From positions 186,001 through 250,000 of the forward strand of contig JAUQXA010000007.1 of the NCBI GenBank assembly GCA_030834895.1: 64,000 nt of DNA, read 5' to 3'. The DNA comes from Anaerolineales bacterium (GTDB lineage Bacteria > Chloroflexota > Anaerolineae > Anaerolineales > Villigracilaceae). The position numbers and the translations under genes were made by a program. Below are positions 50,215-59,820 of this stretch, in pieces; within the stretch, counting starts at the first letter, position 1, and each line of letters starts with the position of its first letter. Under the pieces are notes generated by a model. The model saw only the letters and a list, made by a program, of their open reading frames with translations, was not told the DNA's origin and made no database searches.

Positions 50215-50274
50215 GTTGGAAATGCTCACGGATCGAAACCCTGCGCCAGCACATCAAATTAGTCACTCACTGGT

Positions 50275-52029
50275 TTACTTCACCACCAGATCAATCCGGG
50301 CGCGCAGGGCGGAAATGCTCCGTCGCATATCCGCCAGCACGGACGAAGCCTTCTCGACCCGCTCATGCTCGGCATGGACGTAACGGGTGTACGGAGCGAC
50401 ATTGTCCCTCAGCCTTGCCACGGAATTGTTCGATTCCTTCACAAAAGTCGCGGACAGGACTTCCAGCAAATTGGTACGGAGTGTGATGATCTTCTTGCGG
50501 AAATTATCCTCCGCCTGTTTCCGCTTGTAGGGGATTACAAAGAGTCCCACAATGGCCAGGGTACCGGCGGCAATGACACCGGTAATGTCCAGCGTGGAGG
50601 ACAATAAAGCGGTGGACACCAATGTCCCCAATCCCGCCGCGCCTATTTCAAATAAAGCTGTTTGGGCAACTGCGGTTTCCACATGAACCGCCAGCTGGCT
50701 TGCCTCCTTGACCCGGTCATAGCTTTCCACAATGGCTGTCACGTTTCGCCCCACCTTGTCGATCAGTTCCTGCCTTTGGATGGAACTCGAATTGGAGCCG
50801 GTAATGCCGACGATTTGATCCAGGTTGGCAGTCTGGCGCCGGTGCAGATAAGTCATCACCTGCTGCCATTGACGCATGTCCTTCTCCACCAGCCAGTCGA
50901 TCATCCGCTGGACCTGCTCATTGATCTGGCTGGTCACGTCGGTCAGCACCTCTTTCTCGAAGGCGGCTCGAACCTGGTCGCCGTGAATCAGGTGATGGAT
51001 GTTGGTCAGGCGGATGGTGCGGTCGAAGAAATCCACTCCGCGAATCTCGAGCTTGTGCAGGATGTTTTCCACTTCAGCCATGCGGGGCAACCTTTCGATC
51101 TCCACCTCATGCTCATAGCTCGAAATCGAGCTCTCGAGCGAATCCACCGTCGTTTTATCTTCCTTGAGGTCGTCGCTCTGCGCCTGAACCAGATTTTCCG
51201 CCTGCTCGATGAGACGGTCTGCCACCCCCAGCGGATTGTTCAGCTTGATTTTCAACCGGGTTGTATCGTCAAGACGGGTAAAGATATAGGCTTCCAGTTG
51301 GTCCAGTCCGCTGGCGGAACGCAAACGGAGACGTTCTGCTTCATCTGTCTCGGATGCCGCACGCTGCGCCAGTCGAGCCGAAACAGGAAACAGCACGGGC
51401 TGTTCTCCCAAAGTCACAGCCGCGTGTTTGCGGACGTATTCCTCCGCTTCCTGCAAAGCAGACGGGGCCTCGAAAATATCAGCCTTGTTCAAAACGAAGA
51501 CCACCTTTTTCCCCCAATCGAGAATCCGTTGCAGGAACTGGCGCTCGCTTTCGGTCATCGGGCGGTCGGCAGACGTAACGAACAACACCAGGTCACTGCG
51601 TGGGACAAACTCATCGGTCAGGCGCTCATGCTCACGGATAATAGCATTGGTTCCGGGGGAGTCAACAATATTCACCGCCTTCAGGAATGGAAGCGGATAA
51701 GAGACGAGGGCATACCCTTCATCCACGATGCGTTCGCTTTTTCCCTCGCCCCACCGGATCAGCGTAACCCGCGTGGTGGTGGGCGTCACGCCTTCTGCCA
51801 GTACCTTCTCCCCAAGGATGGCATTGACGAGGGCGCTTTTTCCGGCATTGAACTCTCCCACCACCACAACCAGGAAAAGCTCATCCAACTGCCGGGTGGC
51901 CTTTTGCAGGCTATCCAGCGAGTCCTTGGGCAGGTTCATCTCGGACAACCGGAGCAGGATGTCAGTCAGAGACTGCTTCTCATCGTTCACCAAAAGGGTT
52001 TGTTCATTCGTAAGGATTGTGTCGCGCAT
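50275..52029 (-). CDS. Dynamin-like GTPase
   Basis: 584 residues from the ATG at 52029 (GGAG 5 nt upstream). G1 GEFNAGKSALVNAIL, G2 TPTTTRVTLI, G3 DSPGTNAI and G4 LNKADIF give a complete GTPase. A long helical stalk-like region follows, and two membrane segments (VAQTALFEIGAAGLGTLVSTALL, TGVIAAGTLAIVGLFVIPY) lie near residues 470-520, typical of bacterial dynamin-like proteins. They remodel or protect the membrane, and some act in phage resistance. The gene is alone on its strand, with no second dynamin partner. Confidence 0.9.
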   Translation of the reverse strand: MRDTILTNEQTLLVNDEKQSLTDILLRLSEMNLPKDSLDSLQKATRQLDELFLVVVVGEFNAGKSALVNAILGEKVLAEGVTPTTTRVTLIRWGEGKSERIVDEGYALVSYPLPFLKAVNIVDSPGTNAIIREHERLTDEFVPRSDLVLFVTSADRPMTESERQFLQRILDWGKKVVFVLNKADIFEAPSALQEAEEYVRKHAAVTLGEQPVLFPVSARLAQRAASETDEAERLRLRSASGLDQLEAYIFTRLDDTTRLKIKLNNPLGVADRLIEQAENLVQAQSDDLKEDKTTVDSLESSISSYEHEVEIERLPRMAEVENILHKLEIRGVDFFDRTIRLTNIHHLIHGDQVRAAFEKEVLTDVTSQINEQVQRMIDWLVEKDMRQWQQVMTYLHRRQTANLDQIVGITGSNSSSIQRQELIDKVGRNVTAIVESYDRVKEASQLAVHVETAVAQTALFEIGAAGLGTLVSTALLSSTLDITGVIAAGTLAIVGLFVIPYKRKQAEDNFRKKIITLRTNLLEVLSATFVKESNNSVARLRDNVAPYTRYVHAEHERVEKASSVLADMRRSISALRARIDLVVK

Positions 52030-52195
52030 ACATTCTCCATACATGTCTTTGGAAGAGCCATCAACGGATCATTAATGATTATAAACGACTTGAAAAATTA
52101 TCACAGAAAAAGGTGACCATCCTCCCTGTAAATTCAATACAAAAATGATTGTATTGTCTCAGGGACCACATTATAGTGATGATAACGAGGTCCAT

Positions 52196-52834
52196 ATGAA
52201 AAAAAACATTTACTGGTATTTGATGCTCCCTTTATTGGTTGCATGCGGTACAGCAACGCAGTTGCCCCCAACTGCCACGGTCACCACAACCCCCACGCCA
52301 CGACCAACAACTTTACCCGGAACCCCCTGCGGACTTGCGCCCATTGTCGTTCCCACCCCGCTGGCGGTGACTCCCGGCCCGGCGGAACTCGACCCTAGCA
52401 CCGGGCTGCACGTCACCGGCAAGGCGCAGACCATCGACGTGGAAACCTATCGGCTCGAAGTGACCGGCAAGGTGGATCACCCCTTGTCCCTGACTTACGA
52501 TGATCTGCGTTGTATGCCGAAGATCGAAATGCAGACCACCATCGTCTGCAAGGGCAATTTTGAGGATACCGCCGTCTGGGCGGGAGTCCCCCTTCGATAT
52601 GTTCTTGAACTGGCGGGCATAAAGGAGGGTGCAACCGATGTCCAGTTGACCGGCATTGACGGCTACGCCCCCATCGTTGGGTTGGATGTTGCCATGTCAG
52701 AGAAAAGTTTTCTGGCTTACGAACTGCGCGGAGAGCCCGTTCCCATCCTGCATGGATTCCCCGTCCGGGCGGCCTTCCCCGGTCAATTGGGCGCCTACTG
52801 GGTGAAGTGGCTGCTCAAAATGGAGGTCAAGTAA
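52196..52834 (+). CDS. Molybdopterin-domain oxidoreductase lipoprotein
   Basis: 212 residues from the ATG at 52196. The signal has a lipobox (LLVACGT), then a Thr/Pro linker and an oxidoreductase molybdopterin-binding domain. This includes VDHPLSLTYDDLRCMPKIEMQTTIVCKGNF (the Cys would ligate molybdenum, as in sulfite-oxidase-type enzymes), VWAGVPLRYVLELAGI and VRAAFPGQLGAYWVKWLLKMEV. Extracytoplasmic electron-transfer role likely. It converges with the histidine kinase gene (3-bp gap). Confidence 0.87.
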   Translation: MKKNIYWYLMLPLLVACGTATQLPPTATVTTTPTPRPTTLPGTPCGLAPIVVPTPLAVTPGPAELDPSTGLHVTGKAQTIDVETYRLEVTGKVDHPLSLTYDDLRCMPKIEMQTTIVCKGNFEDTAVWAGVPLRYVLELAGIKEGATDVQLTGIDGYAPIVGLDVAMSEKSFLAYELRGEPVPILHGFPVRAAFPGQLGAYWVKWLLKMEVK

Positions 52835-52837
52835 GGT

Positions 52838-54613
52838 TTACTTTTGCATCAACGGCAGTGTGACGGTAAACACGCTGCCCGTACCGGGACTGCTCTTCAA
52901 TCGAATCTCACCCCCCATCAGTTTGACCAGTTGTTTGGTGATGGACAACCCCAGGCCCGCGCCACGGTTTTCATGAATAATCGCGGTATTGACCAGTCGA
53001 AACGCATCGAAGATGTAGGATTGAGCGTCTTCAGGGATGCCGGGACCTGTATCTGAAACTTTGATCGCCCACTTATCCGCAGCGGGGATGTAGACGCTGA
53101 GTTCAACGAGTCCATGGTCGGTAAATTTGACGGCGTTGCTGAGCAGGCTGGTGAGTATCTGTTCCACACGGCGCTCATCACCGTACAACGATTTGGGCAT
53201 ATCGGGCGCAAGGCTGACGTTGAAAGCCAGCCCCTTCTCATGCGCCCGCCCGGACATATTGTCTTTTATTCTCTGCAAAAGGCCGTCCAGTGAAAACGGA
53301 GCATGGTTCAGGGTCAGCGCGTCGGATTCAAGCTGCGCTTCATCGAGCAACTCGTTGATGATTCCGTCCAGATAGGTTGCGCTTTCGATGATCTGACCTG
53401 TGGCCGACTTTTGGCGTTCATCCAAAGCGCCAAAGGAATTCATGTGCAGCAACTCGGCAAATCCAAGAATGCCTCCCAGCGGGGTGCGCAACTCATGACT
53501 GACCCTGGCGAGCAGTTGGCTTTTCAAACGACTGGCCTCGCGCGCCTTCTCAAGCGCATCCGATAGCGCATTCTCCATTTCCTTGCGCGTGGTGATATTA
53601 CGCATGACAATCACCCGGCCAAGAAAATTTTTACGACGGTCATGCAAAGGGGAGATCTGCAACTCCAGCCAGTTCAAGGCGGCGCCCTCGCCAACGGAAA
53701 TTTCATCCAGCACGTCCGTGGACTGGCTGTAACGTTCGACAAGATCTGGCCAGCGGGACAGGGCTTCGGAAGCCGGTTTCCCGATCACCTGCGAAGCGGA
53801 CAGACCAATCATCCGTTCAGCCGAGAAGTTGATATCAGCAATGTAGTTCTCGGCATCCAGCACGATCATGCCATCCTTCATATCGTCCACGATCTGATCG
53901 CGGGCAACAGGCGCAAGGTCCACCAGGCGAAATCCCAAAATTGCCCATGTCAGTGAAAAGACAGTGATCGTAAACGCAAAGGGAGTCAAGTCCAGATAGG
54001 GAATTGGGTTGAAGCCGGAAAAGTAAATGATGTTGCCAAACCAGGGTGTCAATACGGCGACGATCAGCGCAACGGCCTGCCTGCGCAACAATCCCTTTGA
54101 CCGGCGGATTGTCCGAAAAACGATGATGGTGCCGGCCAGAATCAACAAATAGGAATAAGCGAAATGCACCCAATACCAGGGTCCGTACGTCACGCTAAAA
54201 TCTGAAAAATTTGGGGCAAAGGTCAGTTGGGGATTGCTCCAAAACAAACCGTGCCATTCGGTGGTTACAGCCAATATGCTGGTCAAAGATGGCACAACAG
54301 CCAGGGGCGTGACGATACGCCACGTCAGGGTTTTGTTCGAGCCGGCATAATTAATCGCAAAGAGGAACCACAAGAGCGGCGTAAAGGCAACGCCAATATA
54401 TTTCATCTCGCCAAAGAGCAGTTTCGTCGGTAAATTTACGCCCGCAATTTGCAGGGCATAAAAGATAAGCCATTCGGTGATGGCCATCGAAAGGAGCGAA
54501 AGCAGGATCGCATGGTTGACCGCCCTGCGCCGCCAGGCATAGTAAACAATCCATGCAGATATGGCGGAGGCAATCAACAATGGCAATATGTATGGGGTGT
54601 ATTGGAACTGCAT
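52838..54613 (-). CDS. 7TM-PAS hybrid-type sensor histidine kinase
   Basis: 591 residues from the ATG at 54613 (AGGAAG 5 nt upstream). Seven hydrophobic segments in the first about 220 residues (histidine-kinase N-terminal 7TM family), then a PAS domain (about 230-340, DGMIVLDAENYIADINFSAERMIG), HisKA with SHELRTPLGGILGFAELL (His at about 372) and HATPase with NAVKF, DTGPGIP and GAGLGLSI. No receiver domain and no response regulator next door. Signals by autophosphorylation; ligand unknown. Confidence 0.92.
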   Translation of the reverse strand: MQFQYTPYILPLLIASAISAWIVYYAWRRRAVNHAILLSLLSMAITEWLIFYALQIAGVNLPTKLLFGEMKYIGVAFTPLLWFLFAINYAGSNKTLTWRIVTPLAVVPSLTSILAVTTEWHGLFWSNPQLTFAPNFSDFSVTYGPWYWVHFAYSYLLILAGTIIVFRTIRRSKGLLRRQAVALIVAVLTPWFGNIIYFSGFNPIPYLDLTPFAFTITVFSLTWAILGFRLVDLAPVARDQIVDDMKDGMIVLDAENYIADINFSAERMIGLSASQVIGKPASEALSRWPDLVERYSQSTDVLDEISVGEGAALNWLELQISPLHDRRKNFLGRVIVMRNITTRKEMENALSDALEKAREASRLKSQLLARVSHELRTPLGGILGFAELLHMNSFGALDERQKSATGQIIESATYLDGIINELLDEAQLESDALTLNHAPFSLDGLLQRIKDNMSGRAHEKGLAFNVSLAPDMPKSLYGDERRVEQILTSLLSNAVKFTDHGLVELSVYIPAADKWAIKVSDTGPGIPEDAQSYIFDAFRLVNTAIIHENRGAGLGLSITKQLVKLMGGEIRLKSSPGTGSVFTVTLPLMQK

Positions 54614-54831
54614 GATTCTTCCTTGAGTCAATCGGCGAAATCCTGATGCGGCGATTTTACCATCAGGCTTTGCCATCCAAATATAACCGGTTCATGATAG
54701 AAACCGCCATCAGCAGCAATTTTGGTGAGACTAAAAACAAGGCATTGTTACCTCAAAAGGCAAGTGAAAAAATTGGCGTTAGATTCTTTCAGTGGGAACG
54801 TGCGACTTTGGACTTTGGAAAACGATTCGCC
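54614..54831. other. Intergenic region between kinase and PadR genes
   Basis: Nothing beyond the promoter elements listed separately; short open frames have no support. Confidence 0.5.
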
Positions 54832-54883
54832 TTGACTTAATTATATATTGGACTTATACTATATATGCTAAATCATATATAGT
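54832..54883 (+). promoter_or_regulatory. PadR promoter and operator
   Basis: TTGACT (54832-54837), 17-bp spacer, TATACT (54855-54860). The palindrome ACTATATAT-gctaaatc-ATATATAGT (54858-54883) overlaps the -10 and transcription start, as expected for an autoregulated PadR site. Confidence 0.88.
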
Positions 54884-54894
54884 ACAGGTCTATT

Positions 54895-55452
54895 ATGTCA
54901 CTCGAATTTGCAATTCTCGGTTTCCTCAACTACCACCCCTACACAGGCTACGACCTCAAGAAAATTTTCGATACCTCTGTCCGCCACTTTTGGTACGCCG
55001 ACCAGAGTCAGATTTACCGCACCCTGGCGCGGTTGACCGAAAACGGCTGGGCGGAGATGGAGAAGGTCCCGCAATCTGACCGCCCCGACCGCAAGGTGTA
55101 TCACATCACCGACGCCGGGCGGGCCGAGTTGCTGCGCTGGCTTTCGGGTCCGCCGCCGATGGGAGAGCCGCACAGCGCCCCGCTGATTCAGGTCTTCTTC
55201 GCGGCGCAACTATCGGATGAAGAAGTCCTCGCAAAATTCGAAGGCTACGCCGCCGTCATGCGTTCCATCCTCGGTTTGTATGATCAAGTGCCGGGACAAC
55301 TCGGTCCGTTTGAGGAAGAAATCCCTTCGCCCCGCGAACATTTCTTCTGGATACTGACCCTCGAAAACGGTATCGCCAACATGCGCGCCAACCTCGCCTG
55401 GGCAGAGAGCGTCATCAAGCGCATCAAAAATGGGGAAGTCCCCGCAGAATAG
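54895..55452 (+). CDS. PadR-family transcription regulator
   Basis: 185 residues. LEFAILGFLNYHPYTGYDLKKIF and YRTLARLTENGWAEME, KVYHITDAGRAELLRWL make the PadR winged helix; the rest is the C-terminal dimerisation helix region (PadR type II). It binds the palindrome in its promoter. The next gene starts 10 bp downstream, so it probably controls a three-gene redox operon. Confidence 0.93.
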   Translation: MSLEFAILGFLNYHPYTGYDLKKIFDTSVRHFWYADQSQIYRTLARLTENGWAEMEKVPQSDRPDRKVYHITDAGRAELLRWLSGPPPMGEPHSAPLIQVFFAAQLSDEEVLAKFEGYAAVMRSILGLYDQVPGQLGPFEEEIPSPREHFFWILTLENGIANMRANLAWAESVIKRIKNGEVPAE

Positions 55453-55461
55453 GAAAATGAT

Positions 55462-56226
55462 ATGACCAAACAACTTCCCCTTAGACAACGTATCCGCAAA
55501 GCCCTCGTCATCCTCACCTTTTTATCCTTTCCCATCACGATGAACTTCCTCTCGCCCTACGTCATCATCGACGGGGCGATGAACGGCATCGTCAACGGCA
55601 GCCTGGTGATGTTCGGGCTGATGTTCGTCTCGTCGCTTTTTCTCGGACGCGCCTGGTGCGGATGGGTCTGCCCCGGCGGCGGGATGCAGGAGATCGTCGA
55701 GCCGGTCAACAACAAGCCGATCAACGGCAAAAAGATTGACTGGATCAAGTGGCTGATCTGGATTCCGTGGATTTCGCTCATCGCTTGGCTGGTGATCTCT
55801 TCGGGTGGATACAAAACCATCAACCTGCTTTACCATACCCAGGGCGGCATCTCTGTTGCCGGGTCGCCTGACCGTCCCATCTTTATCGCCTACATCATCT
55901 ACTACGGCGTTGTGAGTCTCTTCGTGGGACTGGCGATCTTTACCGGGCGGCGGGCTGGCTGTCACACCATCTGCTGGATGGCACCCTTTATGATAATCGG
56001 ACGCTGGATTCGCAACCGCTTCGGCTGGGCTTCGCTGCGACTGGTGGCGGATTCCTCCGCCTGTGCAGATTGCAAGAAATGTACCAGCAACTGTCCAATG
56101 AGTCTGGATGTCAACGGCATAGTGCAACTCGGCAAAATGGAAAACAGCGAGTGCATTTTGTGCGGCACCTGTGTTGACAATTGCGCCAGCAGCGCAATTC
56201 GTTATTCGTTCAGCGCTGGAAAGTGA
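55462..56226 (+). CDS. NapH/CcoG-type 4Fe-4S membrane protein
   Basis: 254 residues. Several membrane segments with FLGRAWCGWVCPGGGMQEIVEP and CHTICWMAPFMI (CxxxCP, CxxxC redox motifs) and a C-terminal ferredoxin domain (CADCKKCTSNCPM and CILCGTCVDNCASS, eight cysteines for two 4Fe-4S clusters). It passes electrons between membrane and soluble partners, perhaps to the flavoprotein that follows 3 bp later. It starts just after the PadR gene. Confidence 0.9.
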   Translation: MTKQLPLRQRIRKALVILTFLSFPITMNFLSPYVIIDGAMNGIVNGSLVMFGLMFVSSLFLGRAWCGWVCPGGGMQEIVEPVNNKPINGKKIDWIKWLIWIPWISLIAWLVISSGGYKTINLLYHTQGGISVAGSPDRPIFIAYIIYYGVVSLFVGLAIFTGRRAGCHTICWMAPFMIIGRWIRNRFGWASLRLVADSSACADCKKCTSNCPMSLDVNGIVQLGKMENSECILCGTCVDNCASSAIRYSFSAGK

Positions 56227-56229
56227 AAT

Positions 56230-57492
56230 ATGAAAATCACCATCCTCAATGGAAATCCACAACTCACGGCGTTCGATGAGTATCTGACGCAGTTGACCAC
56301 CTCTCTTGAAGCGAAGGGACATCACGTGACACGGCTCGATCTGCGCGAGATGACCCTGCGTTACTGCGTCGGCTGCTGGGGATGCTGGGTCAAGACCCCG
56401 GGCGAGTGTGTCAACCGCGACGCTTCGCTCGACATGGACCGCGCCGTCATCAACTCCGACTTCGTGCTGTGGGCATCGCCGCTCAAGATGGGCTTCCCCA
56501 CCGAACTGCTCAAGCGTGCCCTCGACAAGCACCTGCCGCTCATCCATCCCTACATGGTGGTGGACCAGGGCGAGGCGCATCACATGAAACGTTATGCCCG
56601 CTATCCGCGCGTGGGGCTGCTGCTCGAAAAGGAAGCAGACACCGACGCCCGTGACCTGCAAATCGTCACCGACATCCACTGCCGCACTGCACTCAACTTC
56701 AAGACCCGCCTCGAATTTTCCATGACGACTGAAACGCCTGTGGAAGATCTCGCCCGCCGTATCGTCTCCCCTGCTCAAGCCCCTTTGCCGCTCCCCAAGC
56801 GGTTGACCGCCACTTCGGGCGCGACCGTGACTCCGCCCAAGCGCTTGACCCTGTTCAACGGTTCGCCGCGCGGGCGCAAAGGCAACACGCCCTTCTTCCT
56901 GCGTGAGATCGCAAACGGATTCGGCGGAGAGGGTGAGATCCATCACCTTGTGCGAATCCGTGAGACGGAGCAAATGGTTCAGGCTTTCGCCGATGCTGAG
57001 TGCGTCATCTTTGGATTCCCGCTGTACACAGATTCCATGCCGGGCGTGGTCAAGCGCTTCATCGAGGCATTGGAACCGCTTGCAGGACGGGCGAACAACC
57101 CGCCGCTTGGGTTTGTGGTCCAGTCGGGATTCCCCGAAGGCTTGCACTCGCGCTATGTCGAACGCTATCTCGAAAAGCTGGCAACACGACTCAATTCCCC
57201 GTATCTTGGGACGATAGTCAAAGGCAACGGAGAGGGAGTGCGTATCATGCCGGAGGAAGCCAACAAGAGCCTGTTTGCCAACCTGCAAGCCATTGGCTCC
57301 AGCCTGGCGAAAAACGGAAACTTCGATACGACGGCACTGTCGGCAATTGCTCACCCGGAACAGTACCCCTTCATTCTGGGACCTGTTTTCAAAATCTTCG
57401 TGCGCCTGCCCATTGCCCACTCCTACTTCGATGGGATGCTCAAGAAGAACGGGGCTTTTGAGAAACGCTTTGCCCGCCCATTTGCCGGATAG
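56230..57492 (+). CDS. Tandem two-domain flavodoxin-like NAD(P)H oxidoreductase
   Basis: 420 residues. Two flavodoxin-like FMN-reductase units in one chain: KITILNGNPQLTAFDEYLTQL with MTLRYCVGCWGCWVKTPGECVNRD and DFVLWASPLKMGF (first), then TLFNGSPRGRKGNTPFFLREIA with CVIFGFPLYTDSMPGVVKRFIEALEP (second). The CVGCWGCW stretch may hold a cluster or disulfide. An ISF-type enzyme is plausible given the upstream ferredoxin. Fusion in tandem is unusual; most family members have one unit of about 180-200 residues. Confidence 0.85.
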   Translation: MKITILNGNPQLTAFDEYLTQLTTSLEAKGHHVTRLDLREMTLRYCVGCWGCWVKTPGECVNRDASLDMDRAVINSDFVLWASPLKMGFPTELLKRALDKHLPLIHPYMVVDQGEAHHMKRYARYPRVGLLLEKEADTDARDLQIVTDIHCRTALNFKTRLEFSMTTETPVEDLARRIVSPAQAPLPLPKRLTATSGATVTPPKRLTLFNGSPRGRKGNTPFFLREIANGFGGEGEIHHLVRIRETEQMVQAFADAECVIFGFPLYTDSMPGVVKRFIEALEPLAGRANNPPLGFVVQSGFPEGLHSRYVERYLEKLATRLNSPYLGTIVKGNGEGVRIMPEEANKSLFANLQAIGSSLAKNGNFDTTALSAIAHPEQYPFILGPVFKIFVRLPIAHSYFDGMLKKNGAFEKRFARPFAG

Positions 57493-57548
57493 GGGTTGTT
57501 CACCCTCCGTGGGCGGGCACTTCAAAAGCCAGATTTGACGGCTACACT

Positions 57549-58511
57549 TTATAGTTCAATCGCTTCGCCGACTCTCACATCACGGTACGCACCCGGAAAA
57601 GCCTGTTGAAAAGCGGCGCGACTCCAGGTGCAGCTATCATGGGGCGAAAGCGCCATCAGGCGCAGCTGGTTGACTTTCAGGGCGGCAATGGCTGATTCGA
57701 CGCTCTGTTTATCCGCCGGGTTCCAGGGCCAGTTGTCTGTGCCAACATAGCGCTGGACAGGTTTGTCTGCCACAGGGAAATGCAACCCGCCGATGATGCC
57801 ATAAATCGGGAGATTGAAAAGTTGTTTTGCCCGCTCCACAATCCGCTGGACGGTGGGATGCCCGCAACCGATTACCAGCACCAGTCCCTTGCCTTCCACA
57901 TTGATTGCCAGCGACTGTTCCAACGTCCAGCCAAAGAAGAACAGTTGACGGGGAATGACGCCCAGGCTGGCAATTCCGGGAGCGATGATGCGGGGTGCCG
58001 TCACCACCTCCACACTTGCGCTGGGGTGGGTCATCTCGGTCGGAAGGAAAGCCCGTTTACCAACCAGGTTGACCACTTCACCAGAGAGACCAAAGGTGCG
58101 CTTACTTTGGTAGCGCATCCCACCGACGTGGTCGAGATGCAAGTGAGAAATGAAGACCATGTCGATTTGATCCACCGACACACCCAACTTTTCCATGTTC
58201 CGCAACAGGGGGGATGGATGCTCCCCGGCCTGGTTCAGACCGGCATCGAAAAGGATGGTCGTATCGTCGGCGCGGACAAGGTAGGAGACGCCGGATTCAG
58301 CACTCAACCCGTCTTTGGCTGTCAGGTCGTCGATTAACGGCAGGACCGAAAGCTGCTTGACCGTCCCCAGGTTTTCCAGCTTGGGGAAACGCGCCGCAGC
58401 CCAAATCTGTTCGGCTCGCCTGCGTCCAAGATAAAAACGCATACACAGGGCTATAAACAACAATCCCAGCCCACTGAGGATGAAGATCAATATTTCAGTT
58501 AGAAGATTCAT
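57549..58511 (-). CDS. Membrane-anchored MBL-fold hydrolase
   Basis: 320 residues. An N-terminal membrane helix (LTEILIFILSGLGLLFIALCM) is followed by FDAGLNQAG, FISHLHLDHVGGM (zinc motif HxHxDH), GCGHPTVQRIVERA and GGLHFP. This is the family of MBL proteins related to AttM/DUF-type (7,8-dihydropterin-6-methyl-4-(beta-D-ribofuranosyl) synthase-like) hydrolases. Substrate unknown. Last gene of the MarR operon. Confidence 0.87.
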   Translation of the reverse strand: MNLLTEILIFILSGLGLLFIALCMRFYLGRRRAEQIWAAARFPKLENLGTVKQLSVLPLIDDLTAKDGLSAESGVSYLVRADDTTILFDAGLNQAGEHPSPLLRNMEKLGVSVDQIDMVFISHLHLDHVGGMRYQSKRTFGLSGEVVNLVGKRAFLPTEMTHPSASVEVVTAPRIIAPGIASLGVIPRQLFFFGWTLEQSLAINVEGKGLVLVIGCGHPTVQRIVERAKQLFNLPIYGIIGGLHFPVADKPVQRYVGTDNWPWNPADKQSVESAIAALKVNQLRLMALSPHDSCTWSRAAFQQAFPGAYRDVRVGEAIEL

Positions 58512-58517
58512 GATTGA

Positions 58518-59129
58518 CTACTTTCCTTTTATTGTTCGTGCAAAACAGAAATCGCAATATTCCGCGCCCCGCCCGATCATTTGCGTGCGCTTCCATTCCA
58601 GATAGGGTGACATTTGACCGTAGACCAGGTCATCGCCCCGGCAAAATGAAGCGGTTAGTTCCGGCGCGCCGTGGCGGGATAAAACATCGAAGTAAAAACA
58701 ACTGCGCATGTTGAAGCGAATTGCCTCGCGACTGTTCTCCACCCAATCAGTTTGCCAGCCCTCTTCCGGGTACTGGCGCATCGCCGACCGAATCACCAGC
58801 CGCAGCAGCGGATAGATCAAGGGAAAACGTCCCAGCCACGACATTTGCCGCTGATTTGGAGCCACCACCACTTCCACGATCTGGTCAAAGGCTGTCAGGG
58901 CGGACTCTTCAGACTGCCCTTCCGCGCGCAGGGACTGGTAAATGGCCAATCCCGGCAGAATATATTCGCGCAAATGCCATTTGAGGTGGCGGTTATCCGG
59001 CAACGGATTTTCGGCAAGCAGTTCCCCAAACCGTTTGTCAGCATTCCGTACCAGCTCTACCCCCAACTTTTCCAGTGCCGGCTGGCGGAATGGATGCGGC
59101 AAAACCATCGTAGTGAATTTTTCAGTCAT
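58518..59129 (-). CDS. L-2-amino-thiazoline-4-carboxylic acid hydrolase-like protein
   Basis: 203 residues. FRQPALEKLGVELVRNADKRFGELL, IRFNMRSCFYFDVLSRHGAPELTASFCRGDDLVYG and the terminal RGAEYCDFCF match the ATC hydrolase family (PF14196), with conserved cysteines in CxxxD and CDFC. The family opens the thiazoline ring on the way to L-cysteine, but many members have other roles. The next gene follows after 6 bp. Confidence 0.8.
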   Translation of the reverse strand: MTEKFTTMVLPHPFRQPALEKLGVELVRNADKRFGELLAENPLPDNRHLKWHLREYILPGLAIYQSLRAEGQSEESALTAFDQIVEVVVAPNQRQMSWLGRFPLIYPLLRLVIRSAMRQYPEEGWQTDWVENSREAIRFNMRSCFYFDVLSRHGAPELTASFCRGDDLVYGQMSPYLEWKRTQMIGRGAEYCDFCFARTIKGK

Positions 59130-59139
59130 ATGTTTGCCT

Positions 59140-59811
59140 TTATTTCACACGGTTTGCAATCATCTGAAACCCGTAAGGAACCAACGCGATACCCATCAAA
59201 ATGGCTGCGCTCAGGTTGATGATCTCCACGCCGTCCGGCGTGCCCACCAGCAGAACCCCAATCAGGAAAAGAACGGCCTGCCAGCGCGGGAGTGCGCCGG
59301 TCTTGAGCAAAGCCACCGTCTGGATTGCAAACCCTATCGGCAGGAACAATAGTCCCCACAACAGCACCAGCCAGCCAGACTTCGAAAACATTGCCAGCAA
59401 TCCCGGCATAAACTGCGCAAACTCCTTTTCGGGTAGGGTGTCCAGCGCGCTCATCGTCAGGCACAAAGCGCCCTTGTCTGCGGCCAACATCAAGGCGCCA
59501 AAGATCGCCAGCACCGCCCCGATCAAACCTGCCCAACCCGCCGACCTGCCTTCCAACAAAGCCTTGAACTTGAGCGCAATCACCACTAACAGCCCTGTGC
59601 TCAGCGTCACCAGCACATGCCCAAATTGCAACAGGCTGTTCTGATGCGCCCGCAGGATCAGTTCCTGCGGACCAAGAAAGTGTGGATTGAGCAATCCGGG
59701 ATGGACAGCAAAGGCAAAAATAAACGACAGCGGAAAGATGATAAAGGCTAATCCTGTACCGATGCGTTTTACCGTCTCCAAATTGGAGGATGAACGAATT
59801 GTTGTTGACAT
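59140..59811 (-). CDS. Six-TM membrane protein, unknown
   Basis: 223 residues with about six membrane segments (RIGTGLAFIIFPLSFIFAFAVHPGL, LQFGHVLVTLSTGLLVVIAL, SAGWAGLIGAVLAIFGALMLAADKG). No signature recognised. Lies between the hydrolase and methyltransferase genes of the MarR operon with spacings of about 10 bp. Confidence 0.75.
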   Translation of the reverse strand: MSTTIRSSSNLETVKRIGTGLAFIIFPLSFIFAFAVHPGLLNPHFLGPQELILRAHQNSLLQFGHVLVTLSTGLLVVIALKFKALLEGRSAGWAGLIGAVLAIFGALMLAADKGALCLTMSALDTLPEKEFAQFMPGLLAMFSKSGWLVLLWGLLFLPIGFAIQTVALLKTGALPRWQAVLFLIGVLLVGTPDGVEIINLSAAILMGIALVPYGFQMIANRVK

Positions 59812-59820
59812 TGTAATTCC

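Noticed and set aside
55522..57525. 667-codon open frame on the minus strand across the PadR redox operon
   Set aside because: It is antisense to three well-matched genes and its translation has no recognisable domain.
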